Assembly: GCF_963929015.1 (NCBI RefSeq)
Contig: NZ_CAWVHE010000004.1
Location: 1-25,290, forward strand
From: Merdimonas sp963929015
Lineage (GTDB): Bacteria; Bacillota; Clostridia; Lachnospirales; Lachnospiraceae
Length of the DNA: 25,290 nt
Direction of reading: 5' to 3'
Position 1 is the stretch's first letter. The number at the start of each line of letters is the position of its first letter. Of the stretch, positions 1 through 7,472 are shown one piece after another. A program made the position numbers and the translations under genes. The notes beneath the pieces are model-generated. The model made no database searches, was not told the origin of the DNA, and saw nothing but the letters and a program-made list of their open reading frames with translations.

Positions 1-20
1 ACACTAGATCGCGTGTTGGG
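1..20. repeat. Left copy of a terminal inverted linker-like sequence
   Basis: Bases 2-20 read CACTAGATCGCGTGTTGGG. The exact reverse complement occupies the last 19 bases of the window. The right copy cuts a histidine kinase reading frame in mid-protein, so it is not native sequence there. An adapter, amplification primer or linker is the simplest reading. A natural terminal repeat is much less likely. Confidence 0.7.
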
Positions 21-70
21 GCCGCCGTCATCATCTGATATTTTTCATCCTGCGTTTTTCTGTGTGACAT
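21..70 (-). CDS. N-terminal fragment of a membrane transporter-like protein (possibly MATE family), cut by the window edge
   Basis: On the minus strand an ATG at 70 follows an AGGAAG ribosome binding site and reads MSHRKTQDEKYQMMTAA before the linker-like sequence begins. Only about 17 residues remain. A charged N-terminus running into 'YxMMT(x)AP' is typical of MATE efflux proteins of Clostridia, but this is a weak resemblance from very little sequence. It lies on the same strand as the deacetylase upstream of it, with about 60 bases between them and its own candidate promoter. That it is a gene start is fairly likely. The family is a guess. Confidence 0.35.
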
Positions 71-103
71 GCGATCGCTTCCTAACTGATATGTACTATC
101 CCT

Positions 104-109
104 ATTGTA
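104..109 (-). promoter_or_regulatory. Candidate extended -10 element for the gene fragment at 70
   Basis: On the minus strand TGATACAAT is an extended -10 element (TACAAT, 5 of 6 to consensus), about 35 bases before the ATG at 70. No good -35 is seen, which is tolerated by extended -10 promoters. Confidence 0.35.
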
Positions 110-132
110 TCACAAAACGCATGTCTGTGTGA

Positions 133-1568
133 CTAAAAATCGGTATAAGTTTCTCCGTTTAAAAGAGTCTTGCCTTTGGAGGCGGCAAGTTCAGATACGG
201 TTACCAGCTGGTAGCCTTCGGCCTGAAGCCTGGGGATCAGCTGCAGCGCGGCATCGATGGTCTCTGAGTGGATGTCGTGCATCAGGATAATGTCGCCGTC
301 TTTGACGTCCTTCATGACCGCATCAATGGTGCTCTGGGCGTTACGGGTCTTCCAGTCCAGGGTGTCAATGTTCCACAGGATCATGGGCATGCCTGCATTG
401 GAGGACAGGGTGCTGCTGATGGCTCCGTAGGGCGGGCGAAGGACAGTTGCACCGTTTCCGGCAATTCCCCGGATCCCTTCATTGGTCTGGGAGATCTGGG
501 ACTGGATGCCGGCGGCGTCCAGCTTGGACAGATCCGGATGGTCATAGGAATGATTTCCCAGTTCGCAGCCGATTTCCTGCATTTTACGGATGGCATCCGG
601 ATAAGAAGAAACTTTCTGCCCCAGCATAAAAAAGGTGGCGTGGGCATTGTATTTCTCCAGCTGGGCCAGAAGCTCCATGGTTCTGGGACCGGGCCCGTCG
701 TCAAAGGTCAGAGCGATGGCCGGTTTGTTCGGATCGATCTGGCTTTCTGTTTTGAGATCAGTTTTCCATTTTCGTCAAAAGAACAGTGGGTCAGTCCCAG
801 ATAAATGTCGCCGGTAGCCATTTTTCCGTTGGCGTCAAAATAGTAGGTGGACCCGTCCAGATCCTGCCAGCCGGTAAGTGCGGCTCCGTTCTTGCCCAGG
901 TAATAGCGGGCGTTGTCGCCATCTGCCCAGGTGCTGGTTTCCATGGCGCCCTCATCGTTGAAATGGTAGGTGGCATTGTTGATGGTCTGCCAGCCTGTGA
1001 CCATGGCCCCGTCCTGATTAAAATAATAGGTCTGGTTTTTAGAAACCACGAAATCATTGGTTACATAGGTCCCGTCGTATTTCCGGAACCGGTTGTCCTC
1101 CCATTCGCCAATGGGATTTTTGACCGTAAAGACGCCTTCCTTTATGGTAAGCTTCAGATGTTTGCTCCAGGTCCTGGACTGAAGCTTCTGGGTCAGCTGA
1201 TCAGATAATGTAATGGTGATCGGGTATTCCCCTTCCGCGTTTGGGTCCGGTTGACAGGAAACTGTATAATCACCGCCGCTTTTCAGATCTTTAAGAAGAT
1301 CTTTTGCAGTGTAGAATTTCTTCCAGTCCAGAACAGCGTGCTCATTTCCTGTGAGATGTACTTTGGCGCTCCAGTCTGCCGGCGCAGTTTCTCCCTGCAG
1401 GATCTGGGCGTTTTTTGCCTGGATCTCAATGGATGCCGGCTGGGTCAGGGTATAGGCAAGATATAATGCACCTGCAGAGAGCAGGCATAACAGGACGAAG
1501 AGCACGGGCAGGATCAGTCTTCTCTGACGCCGCTTTCTTCTTTTTTTTCTTTTGTTTCTTGGATTCAT
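133..1568 (-). CDS. Membrane-anchored polysaccharide deacetylase (NodB/PgdA-like) with cell-wall-binding repeats, one frameshift
   Basis: Predicted extracellular deacetylase acting on cell-wall or surface polysaccharide N-acetyl groups. The N-terminus is strongly basic (NPRNKRKKRRKRRQRR) and followed by one membrane helix (LILPVLFVLLCLLSAGALYL). After a region of about 110 residues of unknown fold come aromatic/glycine repeats of the choline-binding type (TGWQTINNATYHF, TGWQDLDGSTYYF). The C-terminal NodB domain has all expected motifs: TFDDGP (metal-binding and catalytic Asp), HSYDH, RPPYG, LWNIDTLDW and ILMHD. The two halves lie in different frames. One extra T in the T run at 750-753 would join them as ...LISKTESQIDPNKPAIALTFDDGP, giving about 478 residues. 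I read this as a sequence error. The ATG at 1568 follows AGAGGGAG. Which glycan is the substrate cannot be told. Confidence 0.88.
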
Positions 1569-1593
1569 AAATACTCCCTCTTAAGTTCGCTTA

Positions 1594-1618
1594 TCTTCTG
1601 GAAGAATCTTCCAGAAGA
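1594..1618. promoter_or_regulatory. Perfect 12-bp palindrome in the deacetylase leader
   Basis: TCTTCTGGAAGA at 1594-1605 and its exact reverse complement at 1607-1618 flank a single A at 1606. The element lies between the minus-strand -10 (1636-1641) and the deacetylase ATG. It could be a repressor operator or, in RNA, a tight 5' leader hairpin. No regulator can be named. Confidence 0.6.
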
Positions 1619-1635
1619 CAGAGATATGCAGAGGT

Positions 1636-1664
1636 AGTATAACTTTTTTCGACATATTTCGCAA
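1636..1664 (-). promoter_or_regulatory. Promoter of the polysaccharide deacetylase gene
   Basis: The minus strand carries TTGCGA (1659-1664), a 17-base spacer and TATACT (1636-1641). Transcription would start near 1629, about 60 bases before the ATG at 1568, so the 12-bp palindrome would be in the leader. Confidence 0.55.
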
Positions 1665-1680
1665 AGGGAAAAGACGATTT

Positions 1681-1704
1681 TTAAGAATTCTTAATAATTA
1701 TTAA
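1681..1704. repeat. Two overlapping AT-rich palindromes behind the DtxR-type gene
   Basis: TTAAGAATTCTTAA (1681-1694) and TTAATAATTATTAA (1691-1704) are both perfect 14-bp palindromes sharing four bases. They begin four bases beyond the minus-strand stop of the regulator gene. T-rich flanks make a weak AT-rich terminator for that gene the simplest role. A protein-binding site is possible. Confidence 0.4.
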
Positions 1705-1707
1705 AAA

Positions 1708-2073
1708 TTATCGGATGTGCTTTTTGATGGCTTCAAAACTCTCCGGGCTGATCACGTGTTCAATCTTGCAGGCGTCTTCAGAGGCGATTTCTTCCGGAAC
1801 TCCAAGGCGCACCAGCCACTGGGATAATAAAAGATGCCGTTCGTAGATCATTTCCGCAATAGCTTTGCCGGAATCTGTCAGATGGATAAAACCGCTGTCT
1901 TCCATGACGATATGATTCTGTTCCCGCAGATGCTTCATGGCAACACTGACGCTTGATTTTTTAAAGCCCAGTTCATTTGCGATATCGACAGAACGGACCA
2001 CAGGCAGTTCTTTACTTAAGATCAGAATCGTTTCCAGATAATTTTCCGCGGATTCGCTGGTATAGGTTCTCAT
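1708..2073 (-). CDS. DtxR/MntR-family metal-dependent repressor, probable regulator of the feo operon
   Basis: The protein has 121 residues. An N-terminal winged helix-turn-helix (about 26-52, SVDIANELGFKKSSVSVAMK) is followed by the dimerisation/metal-binding domain. The metal ligands C102, E105 and H106 (in ACKIEHVIS) match the Cys-x2-Glu-His pattern of iron-sensing DtxR. Manganese-type MntR has Glu at the Cys position. H80 is a further likely ligand. There is no C-terminal SH3-like domain, as in MntR and many clostridial members. It diverges from feoA, whose promoter carries a DtxR-box-like sequence, so iron-responsive repression of feo is a reasonable inference. The ATG at 2073 follows AGGAGGGA. 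Family assignment is firm. Iron over manganese is inferred from the Cys ligand and the neighbours. Confidence 0.88.
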   Translation of the reverse strand: MRTYTSESAENYLETILILSKELPVVRSVDIANELGFKKSSVSVAMKHLREQNHIVMEDSGFIHLTDSGKAIAEMIYERHLLLSQWLVRLGVPEEIASEDACKIEHVISPESFEAIKKHIR

Positions 2074-2101
2074 ATGCGTTCCCTCCTGTCATCATGTGTC
2101 C

Positions 2102-2130
2102 AGTATAACATATATTTCTTTTGAATACAA
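2102..2130 (-). promoter_or_regulatory. Candidate promoter of the DtxR-type regulator
   Basis: The minus strand has TTGTAT (2125-2130), a 17-base spacer and TATACT (2102-2107), ending about 30 bases before the ATG at 2073. The -10 is good and the -35 is weak. Confidence 0.4.
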
Positions 2131-2155
2131 AATAAAAAAATATTCTCAGGAAGGA

Positions 2156-2189
2156 TTGACAAAACAGCCAGGTTAGATTAAACTATCAA
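2156..2189 (+). promoter_or_regulatory. feo operon promoter with overlapping iron-box-like operator
   Basis: TTGACA (2156-2161), a 17-base spacer and TAAACT (2179-2184) form a good promoter. Across the -10 lies GGTTAGATTAAACTATCA (from 2171). Its pattern GGTTAG-N6-CTA recurs between feoA and feoB and resembles half of a DtxR box (GGTTAG...CTAACC). A metal-loaded DtxR-type repressor bound here would block the -10. The leader to feoA (about 80 bases) contains a small CATCCG/CGGATG hairpin at 2228-2245. Confidence 0.6.
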
Positions 2190-2273
2190 CTGTTAGAAGA
2201 ACCTACTAAAAATTTGTTATGTATAACCATCCGGGAAGACGGATGAAAAAGATAAGTGAGAGGATCTGGTTTT

Positions 2274-2487
2274 ATGACATTAATGGATGCAAAAGAAGGG
2301 GAAGAGTATATTGTGAAAGAGATTGTCACAGAAGATGATGATCTGGACAGCATTTCTTTTTTCCCTGGGATGTTACAGCGGAGAGCCGATTACCGTGGTT
2401 TCCCGTGTCCGCGGCGGCTGCACGGTTTCCATCAAAGACGGGAGATATAATATAGATACTGATCTGGCGAAAGCCATATCAATATAA
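2274..2487 (+). CDS. feoA: FeoA, ferrous iron transport accessory protein (one frameshift)
   Basis: Small cytosolic SH3-like protein that supports FeoB in ferrous iron uptake. The first half reads MTLMDAKEGEEYIVKEIV. The second half, in the next frame, reads GCYSGEPITVVSRVRGG and ends in DTDLAKAISI before TAA at 2485-2487. Removing one T from the run at 2357-2362 joins them into a 70-residue protein of the usual FeoA length with the typical 'LGCYSGEPI' turn. I treat the shift as a sequence error. The ATG at 2274 is chosen because FeoA proteins start just before the conserved 'L..a..G' segment and GAGAGGAT lies about ten bases upstream. feoB follows after 55 bases. Confidence 0.85.
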
Positions 2488-2501
2488 TTTTTTTACAACT
2501 G

Positions 2502-2520
2502 GGTTAGTTATAGCTAATCA
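2502..2520 (+). promoter_or_regulatory. Second iron-box-like motif, between feoA and feoB
   Basis: GGTTAGTTATAGCTAATCA repeats the GGTTAG-N6-CTA pattern seen over the feo promoter. Its core TTAGTTATAGCTAA (2504-2517) is a near-palindrome with one mismatched pair. TTTACA at 2492-2497 could be a -35 for an internal promoter. The site could let a DtxR-type repressor tune feoB separately from feoA. Confidence 0.45.
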
Positions 2521-2542
2521 ATATAAAGGAGGAGATCAGAAC

Positions 2543-4547
2543 ATGAGAATTGCTTTTGCAGGGAATCCCAACAGCGGGAAGACAACCATGTACAATGCTC
2601 TGACCGGCAGGAATGAAAAAGTCGGCAACTGGGCCGGCGTGACGGTGGAGCGGAAGGAAAGCCTGATTAAAAAGGCATATTATGCCGGGGAAGAGGAGCT
2701 GGTGGCAGTAGACCTGCCGGGCGCTTATTCCATGTCGCCGTTTACGTCTGAAGAAAGTATTACCAGCAGTTATGTGAAAAATGAACATCCGGACGCGATC
2801 ATCAATATCGTGGATGCAACCAATTTGAGCCGGAGCCTCTTTTTTACCACGCAGCTTCTGGAACTGGGAGTGCCGGTGGTTGTTGCGTTGAACAAAAGTG
2901 ATATTACCGATAAGAAGCAGACGAGGATTGATGAGAGACTTTTGTCAGAAAAGCTTGGCTGCCCGGTGGTAAAGACGATTTCTACATCTTCCGGCCACGA
3001 TGGTCTGAAAGAGGCGGTTGCGGCCGCGGCTTCCCTGAAAGGAGCCGGACAGAGAGCGCCTTATGTGCAGGCCGATATTGATCTGACCGATAAAAATGCG
3101 GTAGAAGAGGCGGACAGAAAGCGGTTCGCTTTTGTCAATGAGATCGTAAAGCAGGTAGAACAAAGAAAAGTCTTCACAAAAGATAAAAATGCACAGGATA
3201 AAGTGGACGCTGTTATCACTCATAAGATTGTGGGAATCCCGATTTTTGCGGCAGTGATCTTCCTGAGTGTTCTACATTTCCCAGACAACGCTGGGAACCT
3301 GGATCGCCGACTGGCTGGTGGCCTGGATCGAGACATTCCAGGGATGGGTCGGAGGAATGATGGAGAATGCCAATCCGTTACTGTATGCGATCCTGGTGGA
3401 TGGTATCATCGGCGGCGTGGGAGCGGTCATCGGTTTCCTTCCGCTGGTTATGGTGATGTACTTCCTGATTGCTCTTCTGGAAGATTGTGGGTATATGGCA
3501 AGAGCTACGGTGGTGCTGGATCCGATCTTTAAGAGAGTGGGGCTTTCCGGAAAATCCGTGATCCCGATGGTCATTGGAACCGGATGCGCGATTCCCGGAG
3601 TCATGGCGTCCCGTACCATCCGCAATGAGAGAGAACGGCGGACCACGGCGATGCTGACGCCATTTATGCCCTGTGGAGCAAAGATCCCTGTGATCGCTTT
3701 ATTTGCAGGCGCATTTTTCGCAGATGCCTGGTGGGTGTCCGCAACCATGTATCTGGTGGGAATCGTACTGATCCTTCTGGGGGCTTTGCTGGTAAAGAGA
3801 ATTACCGGTCAGAAATACCGGAAATCTTTCTTCATCATTGAACTTCCGGAATATAAGATCCCAAGCCTGAAGCGGGCATGTATTTCCATGCTGGAACGCG
3901 GCAAGGCATACATTATCAAGGCCGGAACGATTATTCTGGTGTGCAACACCGTTGTCCAGATCATGCAGACCTTTAACTGGCAGTTCCAGCTGGTGGCGGA
4001 AGGCGCAGAGGATACTTCCATCCTGGCAAGCATTGCCCACCCGATCTCCATTCTCTTTATCCCGCTTGGATTTGGCGTATGGCAGCTGGCGGCAGCGGCA
4101 GTGACCGGATTTATCGCAAAAGAAAATGTAGTCGGCACGCTGGCGGTAGTATACGGCGTCACCAATCTGATCGATACTGATGAACTGGCACTGGTGGGAA
4201 GCGGAAATGCAGTGGCAGCAGTTCTGGGACTTACCAAAGTGGCTGCTCTTGCGTACCTGATGTTCAATCTTTATACGCCGCCATGCTTCGCGGCGCTCGG
4301 AGCCATGAACTCTGAGATGAAGAGCAGAAAATGGCTGTTTGGAGGCATCTGCCTCCAGCTGGGAACCGGGTACACCGTTGCCTTCCTGGTATATCAGATC
4401 GGCACATTGATCACAACCGGATCTCTGGGAACCGGATTTGTTCCGGGACTTGTCGCAGTCATTGTCTTTGTTCTGATCGTGCTGTGGAGAATCCGCAAGT
4501 CCGACCGGGAGTTCGCGGAAACCTACAGCCTGCATGCGGCGGCATAG
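2543..4547 (+). CDS. feoB: FeoB, GTP-dependent ferrous iron transporter (one frameshift)
   Basis: Inner-membrane Fe(II) transporter. The N-terminal G domain shows G1 GNPNSGKTT (7-15), G3 DLPGAY (57-62) and G4 NKSD (117-120). A spacer domain follows, then the membrane part with the two Gate regions, including GTGCAIPGVMASRTI and the 'FMPCGAKIP' segment with its conserved Cys. The reading frame shifts near 3264-3267, between ...IPIFAAVIFL and VFYISQTTLGTWIADW. Dropping one base there restores a protein of about 667 residues, the normal size for clostridial FeoB. AAAGGAGGAG precedes the ATG at 2543. It is the main gene of the feoA-feoB-Cys-rich protein operon. A natural split of G domain and channel is possible but unlikely, since no second ribosome binding site is seen. 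Confidence 0.92.
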
Positions 4548-4565
4548 GAAAAAGGAGGAATTCAT

Positions 4566-4703
4566 ATGGTGGATTTCATAGCGTTGGCTGTATTGGCGGC
4601 CATGCTGGGAAGCGCGATTACTTATATCGTAAAAGCAAAAAAGAAAGGCGTGAAATGCATCGGATGCCCGGCGGGCGGGAAATGCTCCGGGTGTAAGAAA
4701 TAG
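4566..4703 (+). CDS. FeoB-associated Cys-rich membrane protein (45 residues)
   Basis: Starts with ATG at 4566 after AAAGGAGG and encodes 45 residues. An N-terminal membrane helix (DFIALAVLAAMLGSAITYIV) is followed by a Lys-rich stretch (KAKKKGVK). A short cytosolic tail carries two CxxC pairs (C31/C34 and C40/C43) in CIGCPAGGKCSGC. This is the layout of the FeoB-associated Cys-rich family found behind feoB in Firmicutes. It is thought to stand in for FeoC, and a metal or redox role is inferred from the cysteines. It follows feoB by 18 bases, so it is translated from the same mRNA. Its stop codon lies at the edge of a large palindrome. Confidence 0.9.
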   Translation: MVDFIALAVLAAMLGSAITYIVKAKKKGVKCIGCPAGGKCSGCKK

Positions 4704-4749
4704 CAAATGGGGACGTAGTCCTTTGCAAAAGGACTACGTCCCCATTTGC
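4703..4749. repeat. 22-bp perfect stem palindrome (dispersed hairpin, copy 1)
   Basis: The arm at 4703-4724 (GCAAATGGGGACGTAGTCC plus TTT) is exactly complementary to 4728-4749, with a 3-base loop GCA. It starts on the last base of the Cys-rich protein's stop codon. There is no proper T run behind it and a separate good terminator lies at 4811, so it does not look like a plain terminator. It shares the AAATGGGG outer arm with the palindrome at 7929. Confidence 0.8.
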
Positions 4750-4810
4750 ATTTTGCCCTGTCCCTTTTTGGCAAGAAGGGTGTACCCAACTAAAAAAAGA
4801 TCAAAAAAAT

Positions 4811-4843
4811 CCGGGGTCATGGGTGGATGATCCCGGGTTTTTC
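4811..4843. terminator. Bidirectional intrinsic terminator between the feo operon and the gene at 4873
   Basis: CCGGGGTCA (4811-4819) pairs with TGATCCCGG (about 4828-4836), with one G-T pair. TTTTT follows on the plus strand, and a run of seven A precedes it, giving a T run on the minus strand. It lies between convergent genes, as expected. Confidence 0.8.
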
Positions 4844-4872
4844 TGATAATATGATATATATTTCTATATTTC

Positions 4873-5214
4873 TTAACTATATTTCTGAATATCTTCTTCT
4901 ACGTTCTGTATTTGCCCCAGAAGGTGTTCCCGCTCGGAATCGGTGAGATGATCTGCCAGTGCTTCCATGTCTTCGCGGATCCGGATGGGATTGTAGGGGA
5001 CTTCCAATGCGAAATCGCTGTATGCACGTATTTTCTGAAAATACAGGTTGGTATCCGGTTCTTCGCCGGCTCTCCGGCACATCTGATACATCATGACGCA
5101 GTCGGATGCATCGGTGTCCGTACACATTTTGCAGATCCATTTTCCAAGATAATAGTAATTCCCGCTGACTTCATAAATGAAACCGGGCATGGTCAATAAT
5201 TTTTCTACCAGCAT
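4873..5214 (-). CDS. Hypothetical protein with a Cys-containing N-terminal half (113 residues)
   Basis: I do not recognise a family. The protein is 113 residues, mostly helical in composition and acidic towards the C-terminus. The N-terminal half has aromatic residues (GNYYYLGKW) and cysteines in WICKMCTDTDASDCVMMYQMC, spaced C-x2-C-x8-C-x6-C, which could bind a metal. No signal peptide or membrane helix is seen. The start is supported by AAGGAGGGG just before the ATG at 5214 and by a promoter at 5256-5284. It stands alone between the feo terminator and the divergent A24 peptidase. The good start signals and promoter make it a real gene. Its function is unknown. Confidence 0.7.
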   Translation of the reverse strand: MLVEKLLTMPGFIYEVSGNYYYLGKWICKMCTDTDASDCVMMYQMCRRAGEEPDTNLYFQKIRAYSDFALEVPYNPIRIREDMEALADHLTDSEREHLLGQIQNVEEDIQKYS

Positions 5215-5255
5215 GAAACCCCTCCTTGTTTGTAATGCGGTTCTTTACAGTCTTT

Positions 5256-5284
5256 ATCGTAACAAATTTTATTCTGAAATGCAA
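5256..5284 (-). promoter_or_regulatory. Candidate promoter of the hypothetical gene at 5214
   Basis: The minus strand has TTGCAT (5279-5284), a 17-base spacer and TACGAT (5256-5261), about 40 bases before the ATG. The -10 matches consensus at four of six positions. Confidence 0.4.
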
Positions 5285-5304
5285 TGTATGCGGAAAGGCG
5301 GAGT

Positions 5305-5748
5305 ATGAAAATATTTTTTAATGTTGTGATGATTGGGATTTTATTGAAAATTGCATGGGAAGATTTTCGTTCCCGCCGGATCCGCGACCGGATGCTGATT
5401 TTGCTGCTGGCGGCAGGACTCTGGAATCGTTTCGGGTACGGGGAGATGCAGGGAATCCTTTGGGAAAGCGTGGCCGGTATTTTGAGCGTCAGTGGGGGGA
5501 TGCTCCTGATCTGTCTGTGGAAACCCGGCTGTTTTGGAGGCGGGGATATCAAACTGATGGCAGTATCCGGTTTTCTGCTTGGCTGGGAGAAGAATCTGGA
5601 TGCCTTTTTTGCCGGCATGTTGTTTGCAGGAATTTTCTGTATCTGGATGCTGGCGGCAGGGAAGATGGATAGAAAATCGAAAATTGCACTGGGGCCGTTC
5701 TTGTGTGCAGGACTGCTCCTAAAGATTCTGAGTGGTTGTTTGGAGTAG
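5305..5748 (+). CDS. A24-family prepilin-type peptidase, short form
   Basis: Membrane aspartyl protease of the type that cleaves class III (prepilin) leader peptides. The protein has 147 residues, the size of the catalytic core without the N-terminal methylase domain. The two catalytic aspartates are D20 (in AWEDFRSRRI) and D81 in the hallmark GGGDIKL (78-84), with about four to five membrane helices around them. The start at 5305 is chosen over an in-frame ATG at 5284 because GGAAAGGCGGAG lies just upstream. No pilin, ATPase or Flp/Tad genes are nearby, so its substrate is unknown. A ComEA-like gene lies far away at 23.3 kb. It converges on the YwaF-like gene with an 18-base gap. Confidence 0.85.
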   Translation: MKIFFNVVMIGILLKIAWEDFRSRRIRDRMLILLLAAGLWNRFGYGEMQGILWESVAGILSVSGGMLLICLWKPGCFGGGDIKLMAVSGFLLGWEKNLDAFFAGMLFAGIFCIWMLAAGKMDRKSKIALGPFLCAGLLLKILSGCLE

Positions 5749-5766
5749 TCGGTTCATTGGTTAAGT

Positions 5767-6414
5767 TTACTGGTCTGCAGATATCGCGCGCCAGAGCAGA
5801 TGGAAGCAAAATGCGCCTGCCACAGATGCCAGAATGTAGAGGAAGATCCCGGCAGGATCCCCGGTGTAGTCTGCGATATCCCGGAATACCTTCTGATTCA
5901 TGGGAAGATAGGGACTGATATAAAACAGGTTGATATTTCCCAGAGAATGCAGAGCGACATTGAAACCGGTGGCGATCAGGCAGCAGGCAAGATAAAGCAA
6001 AGTTCCGTGAAAATATCCGCGAAGAGAATATTCTGACAGTTGACTGAAGCCTGCCGCAAGCCCCAGGATGATCAGAAGAATGTGCCAGGTAAAGGAGTGG
6101 ACGGTCAGCGGAAAGTAGGAATAATGCATGCCGCTGGTGTCAAAAAAGGCAAAAATCCCGCCCAGAAGACCGTAATCCATAAGAAAGACCAGCATGATTT
6201 TCTGCAATTTTTCAGAATGTATCCACGGAAACATCAGACAGATGTACATGGGAATACTGCAAAGCTGGAAAGGGAAATGCCACCAGTTGTAGTGGCCCTG
6301 TCCAAGGAGGAAGGTCAGGCACCATTGTTTCCAGATTTCGCTGACAGCCATGACAAGACCGCAGGTAAAGAAGAATATTTTGTATCGATACACAGACATC
6401 ACCTGTTTACACAT
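5767..6414 (-). CDS. YwaF/TMEM164-like integral membrane protein
   Basis: The protein has 215 residues and about six to seven hydrophobic segments. The segment WWHFPFQLCSIPMYICL resembles the conserved 'LPLHLCsi' region of the YwaF family (TMEM164-related, TP0381 type). Other conserved-looking parts are DYGLLGGIFAFF, HSFTWHILLI and GFNVALHSLG. Human TMEM164 is an acyltransferase, but no function is established for the bacterial members. It is monocistronic on the minus strand, with a promoter region shared back-to-back with the EamA transporter. Family call is likely. Function is unknown. Confidence 0.7.
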   Translation of the reverse strand: MCKQVMSVYRYKIFFFTCGLVMAVSEIWKQWCLTFLLGQGHYNWWHFPFQLCSIPMYICLMFPWIHSEKLQKIMLVFLMDYGLLGGIFAFFDTSGMHYSYFPLTVHSFTWHILLIILGLAAGFSQLSEYSLRGYFHGTLLYLACCLIATGFNVALHSLGNINLFYISPYLPMNQKVFRDIADYTGDPAGIFLYILASVAGAFCFHLLWRAISADQ

Positions 6415-6460
6415 CGTTTCATATCATTGTATTTTAATTAAAGTGTCTTAAAATACAATT

Positions 6461-6493
6461 ATTATACACCCGGAAGGGGAAATATGCTATAAT
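6461..6493. promoter_or_regulatory. Back-to-back promoters for the YwaF-like gene (minus) and the EamA-dtd operon (plus)
   Basis: On the plus strand TGCTATAAT (ending 6493) is an extended -10 with a perfect TATAAT (6488-6493), about 40 bases before the transporter start. On the minus strand TATAAT is the complement of 6461-6466, about 45 bases before the YwaF-like ATG at 6414. Neither has a convincing -35. Confidence 0.5.
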
Positions 6494-6531
6494 ACATCCT
6501 GGCTTAAGAGAAGACAGAAGAATAGAGAGAG

Positions 6532-7449
6532 ATGTTTATGAAGACAAAAAATGTATGTATGCTGATATTGACAGCATTTATCTGGGGAACGGCGTTTGTG
6601 GCCCAGAGCGTAGGGATGGATTATCTCGGTCCTTTTACATTTAATGGAATCCGGAGCCTGATCGGCGGCGTGGCATTGCTGCCATGCATCTATTTTCTTG
6701 GGAAATGGAAAAGAACGGCTGAGAATGGTGCGAAAGAGGAGAAAGCGGCGGGGACTGGAGGCAGGGATCTTCTGACAGGAGGGATTGCCTGCGGGATCCT
6801 GCTGTTTGGAGCCAGCAGCCTGCAGCAGGTGGGAATTCAATATACAACTGCAGGAAAAGCAGGATTTATCACCGCTTGTTACATCGTGATCGTGCCGGTT
6901 TTGGGAATATTCTTGAAAAAGAAGATCGGATGGAAGGTGTGGGCTGCAGTCGTACTGGCAGTTGTCGGACTCTATTTCCTTTGTATCACAGAAAGCTTAC
7001 GCATCGGAAAAGGAGATTTGCTGGTCTTTCTCTGTGCGCTGGTTTTTTCTCTGCATATTCTGGTGATTGATTATTTTGCGCCAAAAGCAGACGGCGTGAA
7101 AATGTCCTGCATTCAGTTTTTCGTATGCGGGATTCTTTCCCTGCCGGTTATGTTTCTTACAGAGACACCTACGATCGAAGGAATAATCGCAGGCTGGTTT
7201 CCGCTTTTTTATGCAGGAGTATTATCTTGCGGAGTGGCGTACACGCTGCAGATCGTGGGGCAAAAGGATATGAACCCGGCTGTTGCCGCCCTGATTTTAA
7301 GTCTGGAATCCTGCTTTTCCGTACTTGCAGGCTGGGCGCTTCTGGGGGAACAGATGTCTACAAGAGAAACCATTGGCTGCGTGCTGATGTTTGCGGCGAT
7401 CATTCTGGCTCAGCTGCCCGAAAAAGAAAAAATACGTAATAAAAAATAA
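6532..7449 (+). CDS. EamA (DMT) family transporter, 10 membrane helices
   Basis: The protein is 305 residues with the two-fold repeated EamA arrangement of five plus five helices. The first repeat begins with the hallmark 'tAfIWGtaFVaq' (LILTAFIWGTAFVAQS), and the second begins near KGDLLVFLCALVFSLHILVI. Glycine-rich helices such as YAGVLSCGVAYTLQIVGQ and the end 'SCFSVLAGWALLGEQ' are typical. The family exports amino acids or other small metabolites. The substrate cannot be read from sequence. An alternative ATG at 6538 is better spaced from GAGAGAG. dtd follows after 23 bases, so the two are probably co-transcribed. Confidence 0.88.
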   Translation: MFMKTKNVCMLILTAFIWGTAFVAQSVGMDYLGPFTFNGIRSLIGGVALLPCIYFLGKWKRTAENGAKEEKAAGTGGRDLLTGGIACGILLFGASSLQQVGIQYTTAGKAGFITACYIVIVPVLGIFLKKKIGWKVWAAVVLAVVGLYFLCITESLRIGKGDLLVFLCALVFSLHILVIDYFAPKADGVKMSCIQFFVCGILSLPVMFLTETPTIEGIIAGWFPLFYAGVLSCGVAYTLQIVGQKDMNPAVAALILSLESCFSVLAGWALLGEQMSTRETIGCVLMFAAIILAQLPEKEKIRNKK

Positions 7450-7472
7450 CAAAATAAAAGGAGAACTTCACA

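Noticed and set aside
2543..4547. Programmed frameshift or natural split of FeoB
   Set aside because: There is no slippery heptamer, no pseudoknot and no ribosome binding site before the second part. A single extra base explains it.
3699..4706. Minus-strand open frame of 335 codons opposite feoB
   Set aside because: Composition is that of an antisense frame and feoB on the plus strand is unambiguous.
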